53,587 nt of DNA from Bacteroidales bacterium (GTDB taxonomy: Bacteria; Bacteroidota; Bacteroidia; Bacteroidales; F082): positions 1 to 53,587 of the forward strand of contig JAFGXS010000050.1 of the NCBI GenBank assembly GCA_016936505.1, in the 5' to 3' direction. Within the stretch, counting starts at the first letter, position 1; each line of letters begins with the position of its first letter. Below the pieces are notes generated by a model. That model was not told where the DNA came from, did not search any database, and was given only the letters and a program-made list of their open reading frames with translations. Positions 47,448 to 53,587 of this stretch are shown piece by piece. Both the position numbers and the translations under genes were made by a program.

Positions 47448-49022
47448 ATGAAATCTGTTTGCTTCTATTTCCAGGTCCATCAGCCACAAAGGCTAAGAAC
47501 ATACCGCTTTTTTGACATTGGTGATCAACACGACTATTTTGATGCATACAAAAACAGGGCAATCCTTAAAAAAGTTGCGGGCAAGAACTATCTGCCTATG
47601 AACGCTCTTTTGCTTGATCTCATCAACGAATACGGAAGTGCATTTAAGGTAAGCTTTTCCATTTCAGGAACCGCCCTCGATCAATTTGAGGCTTTTGCTC
47701 CTGAAGTATTGGAAAGTTTCCAGAAACTGGCTCAAACCGGTAACGTTGAATTTCTTGCTGAAACCTATGCCCACTCGCTTTCGGCATTAAAAAGCAAGGA
47801 AGAATTTAACAATCAGGTTCAGCGGCAAGCACAAAAAATAGAAGCCTTGTTTGGCAAAAAGCCAACCACATTCAGAAATACTGAGTTGATCTATTCCGAC
47901 GAAATTGGTGCCATGGTAGCCGACATGGGTTACAAAGCCATGCTCACAGAAGGAGCCAAACACGTTCTTGGATGGAGAAGTCCAAATTATGTTTATACCA
48001 ATGCCATTAACCCCAAGCTGAAAATGTTATTGAAAAATTTCAGGCTCAGTGACGACATTGCTTTTCGGTTCTCACAAAAAAGCTGGACCGAGTGGCCATT
48101 AACCACTGAAAAGTTTGTGGGATGGCTCAATGAACTGGACTCAAAAGAAGAAGTGGTAAACCTGTTTATGGACTATGAAACTTTTGGTGAACACCAATGG
48201 GAAGAAACAGGAATCTTCGAATTTATGAGAGCCTTACCGGGAAAAGTTTTGTCTGAAACCGGCTTCGATTTTTCCACTCCTTCTGAAGTAGCAGAAAAAT
48301 ATCAACCGGTTGCTCCTGTTCATGTTCCACATCCTATTTCCTGGGCTGACGAAGAACGTGACCTGACTGCCTGGCTCGGAAACGAATTGCAGGATGAAGC
48401 TTTTGATAAGCTCTATGCACTGGAATCGCAAGTAAAAAATTGCAACGATGAGCAAATCAAACACGACTGGCTTTACCTCCAAACCTCTGACCATTTTTAC
48501 TATATGTGTACCAAGTTTTTCTCTGACGGAGATGTGCATATGTATTTCAACCCTTACGGCTCACCCTACGAGGCTTTCATCAACTACATGAATGTTTTGT
48601 CCGATTTCACACTAAGAGTAAAAGCAGCGTGCCCAGAGCAACTTAAAGATGAGGGAAACAACATGAAAGAAACGGCTGAAGAGTTGTTCAGAAGATCCAC
48701 TGAATACGCGAGGAAAAAGGTAAAAGAAACCCAAAAGAAAGTAAAAGAAAACCTGAATAAAAAAGACATCAACATTGACGACATTAAAAATATGTCGAAT
48801 GCTGCTATCAAAAAACTGCTTAAAGAAGTAGACATTGAATCTTTGACTGCCGCTTTACAAGGCGCAGAAAAAGAAGTCACCGAAAAGATTATTCCCAACC
48901 TGAGCAAAAAAGCCAAAGCTCAGTTTGAAGAATTACAAAAAGAAGTAAAGAATTTTAAAAAGTCGGATATTCAGAAATACAAAAAAGACATTGAGCAACG
49001 CCTCAAAAATTTATTCGGATAA
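47448..49022 (+). CDS. Cytoplasmic GH57 alpha-amylase/glucanotransferase with helical C-terminal tail
   Basis: 524 residues without signal peptide. GH57 motifs: CFYFQVHQPQRLR (motif 1), FRNTELIYSDEIG with candidate nucleophile Glu at about 146, and LFMDYETFGEHQW with candidate acid/base Asp at about 241. The domain proper ends near residue 400. The remaining 120 residues are a highly charged helical tail (RRSTEYARKKVKETQKKVKE to QRLKNLFG), reminiscent of phasin or apolipoprotein-like amphipathic helices and not part of GH57 as normally seen. The enzyme should act on internal maltodextrins or glycogen. The tail could bind granules or oligomerise. Confidence 0.9.
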   Translation: MKSVCFYFQVHQPQRLRTYRFFDIGDQHDYFDAYKNRAILKKVAGKNYLPMNALLLDLINEYGSAFKVSFSISGTALDQFEAFAPEVLESFQKLAQTGNVEFLAETYAHSLSALKSKEEFNNQVQRQAQKIEALFGKKPTTFRNTELIYSDEIGAMVADMGYKAMLTEGAKHVLGWRSPNYVYTNAINPKLKMLLKNFRLSDDIAFRFSQKSWTEWPLTTEKFVGWLNELDSKEEVVNLFMDYETFGEHQWEETGIFEFMRALPGKVLSETGFDFSTPSEVAEKYQPVAPVHVPHPISWADEERDLTAWLGNELQDEAFDKLYALESQVKNCNDEQIKHDWLYLQTSDHFYYMCTKFFSDGDVHMYFNPYGSPYEAFINYMNVLSDFTLRVKAACPEQLKDEGNNMKETAEELFRRSTEYARKKVKETQKKVKENLNKKDINIDDIKNMSNAAIKKLLKEVDIESLTAALQGAEKEVTEKIIPNLSKKAKAQFEELQKEVKNFKKSDIQKYKKDIEQRLKNLFG

Positions 49023-49091
49023 AAATCCGTACATCTGATCCACAGCAGAACCTGCTGACTTACATACCATTTTTAATGGTTTACTAACTTC

Positions 49092-49120
49092 TAAAGATGA
49101 GTTTACTCAACTCATCTTTA
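49092..49120 (+). promoter_or_regulatory. 12-bp perfect stem-loop just upstream of the synthase-phosphorylase gene
   Basis: TAAAGATGAGTT (49092-49103) pairs with AACTCATCTTTA (49109-49120), loop TACTC. No T-run follows and the ATG is 23 bases downstream, so it is more likely a processing, stability or translation-control hairpin than a terminator. Confidence 0.5.
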
Positions 49121-49142
49121 ATAATTTAAAATATTGATTACA

Positions 49143-52100
49143 ATGAAAGCTGATTATATATTTGAGACAAGCTGGGAAGTATGCAATAAGATTGGCGGCA
49201 TCTACACCGTAATTTCCACCAAGGCCAACTCCATGGTTCAGCAATATCAGGATAACTACATCCTGATTGGCCCTGATGTTTGGAAAGAAACCCGGGAAAA
49301 CCCTGATTTTATTGAAGATAAGAACCTTTTTGCCGATTGGAAACAAGCAGCAGCACAACAAGGGCTCAAAGTGCGTACCGGTCGCTGGAACATCGAATCC
49401 AAACCTGTGGTAATTCTTGTGGATTTCACACAACTTTATGCACACAAAAATGAAATCTTTGCTAATCTCTGGGAGCAATTCAAGCTGGATTCTATTTCCG
49501 GCCAGTGGGATTATATTGAACCGGCTATTTTCGGTTATGCTGCAGGTCAAACCATTGAAAGTTTTTACCGCTTTTACCTTTCTACTCATCAGGAAGTAGT
49601 GGCACAGTTCCACGAGTGGATGACCGGAACAGGAGTATTGTATCTGAAAGAAAAACTGCCCTTTGTTGGAACCTCTTTCACAACACATGCCACTGTACTG
49701 GGTCGCTCAGTAGCCGGTAACGGACTGCCTTTATACGAGGATCTGAACAAAATCAATCCTTCCAGAATGGCAGAACGCTTTGGTGTTGTCAGCAAAAACT
49801 CGCTCGAAACACTTAGTGCACAACAGGCTGATGCCTTTACAACAGTAAGTGCCATTACATCTACCGAGTGTGAGCATTTTCTTGGGAAACCAGCAGATGT
49901 ACTTACTGTTAACGGGTTCAACAATCAGTTTGTTCCATCGGGAAATGACTTTAAAGAAACACGTAAAACAGCCCGAGAACGCATCTTTGACATTGCATCC
50001 AAGCTTACCGGATGTCAATACGACAATGACACCTTTCTGATTCTGAACAGCGGTCGCTATGAATTCCGAAACAAGGGAATTGACCTTTTTGTGAAAACGA
50101 TGGCCCAGCTGAACCAAAGCAAATCATTAAACAAAAAGATACTGGCAGTTATTGCAGTTCCCGCCGGACACGATGGTCCTGATGATCTTTTTACAGGAAA
50201 CCAACTGGCTGAACAGAAAGACTCCAACCACTATGTAACCCACAAATTGCAGTATGCCGCCAACGACCCGGTTCTGAATGAAGCATACAAAAATCAGCTG
50301 TACAATAAAGCAGAAGATCAGGTTCATCTGATCTTTATTCCTGCTTATCTGAATGGAAATGATGGAGTAGTTAATCTTGACTATTACAGCTTTTTGCCTG
50401 CTTTCGATTACACTGTTTTCCCTTCCTACTATGAACCCTGGGGTTATACACCAATGGAAAGTATTGCTTTTGGAATTCCAACCGTTACCACTACTTATGC
50501 CGGTTTTGGAACATGGATTAACGAACATACCCATATTGAACACGATTCTGTTTCAGTTGTAAACCGAAAAGGGAAAACCAATGAAGAAACGGTTTCCGCT
50601 ATTTCTGAAATCATCGGGAACTACATGCTGTATGGTGATACCAAAATAACTTCAGAAGAAGCCCAGTCGGTATCGAGATTACTACTGTGGGAAAATCTGG
50701 GAGAAAACTACATTCGTGCCTGGAATAAAGCTCTTGAAAAAGCAAAAGACAGAATAGAGTCAAAAGAAACACAATGGACAATTCCTGAAACGCAGTTTAT
50801 AGAAGCCGCCAAAGACGGCAGTGTTCCCAGTTGGAACCGTATTATTGTAGAACCTGTTTTACCGGAATCGTTGAAATCGCTGAAAGAACTGGCCTATAAT
50901 CTTTGGTGGTCATGGGATACAGAAGCTACTGACTTATTCAGCAGCATTGATCCGCAACAATGGATTGAGGTGGAAAGAAATCCGGTTTTGTTGCTGGAAT
51001 CATTATCGCTGGAAAAAATTAACCGGCTCGGATCTGACAAACAGTTCACAAAAAAGCTCAACCAGGTTTACGACAGATTTCAACAATACGTAAATACTCC
51101 TGTTGAAGAAAAGGCACAGATTGCCTATTTCAGTATGGAATACGGACTGCACAACAGTGTAAAAACCTATTCGGGCGGGCTGGGAATTCTGGCAGGAGAT
51201 TATCTGAAACAAGCCAGCGATTCGAACAAAAATATGGTCGCCGTCGGGCTGATGTATCGTCAGGGGTATTTCAAGCAAATCATTAGCCACCTGGGAGATC
51301 AGATTGCGCAATATAACATTCAGGATGTAAACCAGTTGCCGCTTAACCCTGTAAAAGATGAAAACGGCAATTCCATGCGCGTTGCAGTCGCCCTTCCGGG
51401 AAGAATTGTGAAAGCCAAAGTTTGGAGACTAAACGTAGGTAGAATTCCATTATACCTGATGGATACCAACATCAACGACAATAACGAAGAGGACAGAAGG
51501 CTCACTTCCCAACTTTATGGCGGCAACAGCGAGCACAGACTGAAACAGGAAATGTTACTGGGACTGGGTGGAATAAGGCTGTTGCAGCAAATTAAAACTG
51601 AGCCCGATATTTACCACATCAATGAGGGACATTCTGCCTTCATCGGTCTGGAAAGAATTAAATGTCTTATTGAAGAAGAACACCTTACATTTGCTGCTGC
51701 ACTTGAATATGTTCGTTCTACATCGCTTTTCACAACACACACTCCCGTTCCTGCCGGTCACGACAGTTTTGAAGAACACCTCATCAGAGCATATTTATCA
51801 CATTTTGCTGAAATTTTCTCTCTGTCATGGGAAGACTTTATTGGCTTAGGAAGGTTCAAACCCAAAGACAGTAATGAGAAATTCTCCATGAGTGTTCTGG
51901 CCACTAACTGTTCAAGAGGAGTTAACGGAGTTAGCCGCATTCACGGAAGGGTTTCACGCGAAATGTTCAACCCCCTGTACCCGGGCTATTATGAAGAAGA
52001 ATTGCATATTGGCTATGTTACCAACGGTGTTCACTACTATACCTGGACCGATAAGGCCTGGCAGAAACTTTATGAAGACACTTTTGATCAGACATTTAAA

Positions 52101-53357
52101 TCGCATCAGTACAACGAGAAATACTGGGAGAACATTTATGATATTTCTGACGAAAAGGTTTGGGATATCAGAAAACAGATTAAACGAAATCTGGTTACCT
52201 ATGTTAAAGAACGCATACAACACGATTTGACTGACCGTCAGGAGAGTCCAAAATTAGCCATTGATTCGGTTAAATATATTAACGAAGACGCTCTCATCTT
52301 TGGTTTTGCCAGAAGGTTCGCCACATACAAAAGAGCACACTTACTATTTAACGATCTGAACCGCTTGTCGAAGATTGTTAACAATCCCGACCGTCCTGTA
52401 ATTTTTGTTTTTGCAGGAAAGGCGCACCCTGCAGATAAAGCAGGACAGGATCTGATCAAGTTCATCATTGATGTTTCGAAAAGAGAAGAATTTATAGGTC
52501 GTATTATATTTCTAGAAGATTATGATATGGTGATGGGTAAAATGCTTACCAGCGGAGTGGATGTGTGGCTCAATACCCCTACCCGACCGTTAGAAGCATC
52601 TGGTACCAGTGGAGAAAAAGCAATCATGAATGGAGTAGTCAATTTCAGTGTACTTGATGGCTGGTGGGCAGAAGGTTATCAACCCGATGCCGGTTGGGCT
52701 GTTACAGAAACGAGAACCTATCAGGATCAGAGCCTTCAGGATCAATTGGATGCCGAAATCATTTACAATACGATGGAATCCGAGATCATACCCATTTATT
52801 ATAAAAAGAACAGCGATGGAGTTTCTGCTGAATGGGTTTCCAGAATAAAAAATACCATTGCCCATATAGCACCTCAGTTTACCATGCAACGTATGTTGAA
52901 AGACTATGAGGAGCGGTTCTATAATTCGCTGATTATGAATAGCAAAATCATGCGGGAGGATCATTTCCAGAACACACGGAAATTAACATTGTGGAAAGAA
53001 AAAGTTTTGGAAGCCTGGGATAAGATAACCGTTGAATCGGTAAGTGTTCCTGATACAAAGAAAGGACCTGTTGCCTTTGGTCATAATTTTGTAGCCAAAA
53101 TAACGCTCGATCTGGCAGGTTTGACCCGTGATGATATCGGCATTGACATCATAATGGGAAACAAAACCAATGGTGACATTGACAAAATTTTGGAGAAACA
53201 TAGTTTTGTTGTAGAAGAATCCAAAAACGGAAAACAAATTTATTCATGTAACTTTCCATTGACAAACTCAGGCAAAATAAATTATGCTTTCAGAATGTAT
53301 CCCACACATCCAATGCTTTCTACCAGAATGGATTTTCCATTGGTAAAATGGATTTAA
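49143..53357 (+). CDS. Bifunctional fusion: GT3 glycogen synthase + GT35 alpha-glucan phosphorylase
   Basis: A 1404-residue protein combining the enzymes that build and break alpha-1,4-glucan. Residues 1-560 are a GT3 (fungal/animal-type) glycogen synthase: FETSWEVCNKIGGIYTVIS at the start and FPSYYEPWGYTPMES with the two catalytic-loop glutamates at about 422-440. From about 575 comes a short-form GT35 phosphorylase: the N-terminal DUF3417 (LKELAYNLWWSWDTEA), IAYFSMEYGLHNSVKTYSGG, INEGHSAFIGLER, and the PLP-lysine motif ASGTSGEKAIMNG at about 1158. A C-terminal beta extension of about 100 residues follows, as in Bacteroides GlgP. Both active sites look complete. ATG 49143 is preferred to TTG 49134. 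Sugar donor (UDP- or ADP-glucose) is unresolved. Confidence 0.9.
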   Translation: MKADYIFETSWEVCNKIGGIYTVISTKANSMVQQYQDNYILIGPDVWKETRENPDFIEDKNLFADWKQAAAQQGLKVRTGRWNIESKPVVILVDFTQLYAHKNEIFANLWEQFKLDSISGQWDYIEPAIFGYAAGQTIESFYRFYLSTHQEVVAQFHEWMTGTGVLYLKEKLPFVGTSFTTHATVLGRSVAGNGLPLYEDLNKINPSRMAERFGVVSKNSLETLSAQQADAFTTVSAITSTECEHFLGKPADVLTVNGFNNQFVPSGNDFKETRKTARERIFDIASKLTGCQYDNDTFLILNSGRYEFRNKGIDLFVKTMAQLNQSKSLNKKILAVIAVPAGHDGPDDLFTGNQLAEQKDSNHYVTHKLQYAANDPVLNEAYKNQLYNKAEDQVHLIFIPAYLNGNDGVVNLDYYSFLPAFDYTVFPSYYEPWGYTPMESIAFGIPTVTTTYAGFGTWINEHTHIEHDSVSVVNRKGKTNEETVSAISEIIGNYMLYGDTKITSEEAQSVSRLLLWENLGENYIRAWNKALEKAKDRIESKETQWTIPETQFIEAAKDGSVPSWNRIIVEPVLPESLKSLKELAYNLWWSWDTEATDLFSSIDPQQWIEVERNPVLLLESLSLEKINRLGSDKQFTKKLNQVYDRFQQYVNTPVEEKAQIAYFSMEYGLHNSVKTYSGGLGILAGDYLKQASDSNKNMVAVGLMYRQGYFKQIISHLGDQIAQYNIQDVNQLPLNPVKDENGNSMRVAVALPGRIVKAKVWRLNVGRIPLYLMDTNINDNNEEDRRLTSQLYGGNSEHRLKQEMLLGLGGIRLLQQIKTEPDIYHINEGHSAFIGLERIKCLIEEEHLTFAAALEYVRSTSLFTTHTPVPAGHDSFEEHLIRAYLSHFAEIFSLSWEDFIGLGRFKPKDSNEKFSMSVLATNCSRGVNGVSRIHGRVSREMFNPLYPGYYEEELHIGYVTNGVHYYTWTDKAWQKLYEDTFDQTFKSHQYNEKYWENIYDISDEKVWDIRKQIKRNLVTYVKERIQHDLTDRQESPKLAIDSVKYINEDALIFGFARRFATYKRAHLLFNDLNRLSKIVNNPDRPVIFVFAGKAHPADKAGQDLIKFIIDVSKREEFIGRIIFLEDYDMVMGKMLTSGVDVWLNTPTRPLEASGTSGEKAIMNGVVNFSVLDGWWAEGYQPDAGWAVTETRTYQDQSLQDQLDAEIIYNTMESEIIPIYYKKNSDGVSAEWVSRIKNTIAHIAPQFTMQRMLKDYEERFYNSLIMNSKIMREDHFQNTRKLTLWKEKVLEAWDKITVESVSVPDTKKGPVAFGHNFVAKITLDLAGLTRDDIGIDIIMGNKTNGDIDKILEKHSFVVEESKNGKQIYSCNFPLTNSGKINYAFRMYPTHPMLSTRMDFPLVKWI

Positions 53358-53360
53358 TTT

Positions 53361-53401
53361 GATAAAAAAAGGGGTGATCAATGATCACCCCTTTTTTTAT
53401 C
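53361..53401. terminator. Terminator of the glycogen operon, 19-bp perfect stem
   Basis: GATAAAAAAAGGGGTGATC (53361-53379) is exactly inverted at 53383-53401 around loop AAT. A7/T7 tracts flank the GC core. It starts 3 bases after the stop codon. Confidence 0.95.
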
Positions 53402-53430
53402 GTATTTCACAAAACAGTTCTTATTCTTTC

Positions 53431-53587
53431 TGTGAGCCCCTCCCATTTTAGGACAACTCTAAAGTAGAGATTTCCTGGTTTGCTTATTTAAAAACTAATT
53501 TTCATTTTCTCCCGTTTCCCCACCATGACTTATAGCTTAGTTCATTTTTAGGCATATGTTAGACAGCGGTGAGGTATTTTTCACGAA
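53431..53587 (-). mobile_element. Possible end of an IS3-like insertion sequence
   Basis: TGTGAGCCCCTCCCATTTTAGGACA-like sequence at 53431-53455 resembles IS3-family termini (TGA...CCCC...TTAGGACA). About 100 bases inside, a minus-strand frame enters from the window edge and stops (REKYLTAV then TAA at 53559-53561), a plausible transposase C-terminus. The other end lies outside the window, so this is tentative. Confidence 0.35.

Noticed and set aside
49143..53357. Synthase-phosphorylase junction as an assembly artefact
   Set aside because: The frame is continuous for 1404 codons with no shift, the linker is short and natural, and composition is even on both sides.

Overview
The window reads as the chromosome of a Bacteroidota bacterium, probably a free-living member of the Bacteroidales/Marinilabiliales group. 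Evidence: two large secreted proteins end in type IX secretion (T9SS) sorting domains; several promoters match the Bacteroidota -7 box TAnnTTTG; starts are A-rich with little Shine-Dalgarno signal; and the gene set (LruC-domain lipoprotein, short SpeA with a deoxyhypusine-synthase-like gene, GT3 glycogen synthase with short-form GT35 phosphorylase) is typical of the phylum. No rRNA, tRNA or CRISPR array was seen.

Layout. 1-3769 (+): tail of a DUF3857-type protein, ogt, an AraC regulator, pirin, YceI and a DUF1697 protein. 3819-7421 (-): a 1200-residue protein made of a zinc ribbon, a very long beta-helix and a C-terminal ion-channel-like module with a degenerate filter. 7582-13056: divergent polysaccharide genes, a secreted GH57-type amylase (T9SS) and a GH53 endo-galactanase lipoprotein split by an in-frame TAA. 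13060-18175 (-): a tightly overlapping five-gene operon of receiver-HPt protein, single-domain receiver, TPR/YaiO outer-membrane barrel, HEAT-repeat membrane protein and processive GT2, a likely exopolysaccharide synthesis and export unit. 18645-21931 (+): a Na+/H+ antiporter and a ClC chloride transporter. 21932-22806: a repeat-rich gap with two different arrays of 11-bp period.

22807-26047: a T9SS adhesin-like protein and a small single-span protein. 26129-28768: lysC-lysA preceded by a leader peptide and attenuator that I read as lysine-responsive. 28967-32194: speA-speB-DHS-like polyamine operon. 32195-34170: a secreted endonuclease I gene bracketed by a 58-bp direct repeat. 34260-36056: fused fatty acid kinase (FakA-FakB type). 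36277-37776 (-): two tandem paralogous outer-membrane proteins with a decayed lipoprotein leader upstream. 38337-41767 (+): ADP-forming acyl-CoA synthetase and an aminotransferase. 41828-43723 (-): LruC-domain lipoprotein. 44153-53357 (+): a glycogen/maltodextrin operon (debranching enzyme, GT4, GH57 with a helical tail, and one polypeptide carrying both glycogen synthase and glycogen phosphorylase). The window ends in what may be the edge of an IS3-like element.

The carbohydrate genes fit one economy: extracellular starch and galactan degradation at 7.6-13 kb and cytoplasmic glycogen storage and turnover at 44-53 kb. The most interesting items are the lysC attenuator, the synthase-phosphorylase fusion, the beta-helix/channel protein, the two-receiver exopolysaccharide operon, the split GH53 gene and the repeats around the endonuclease. 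All family assignments come from reading motifs; no database search was run.
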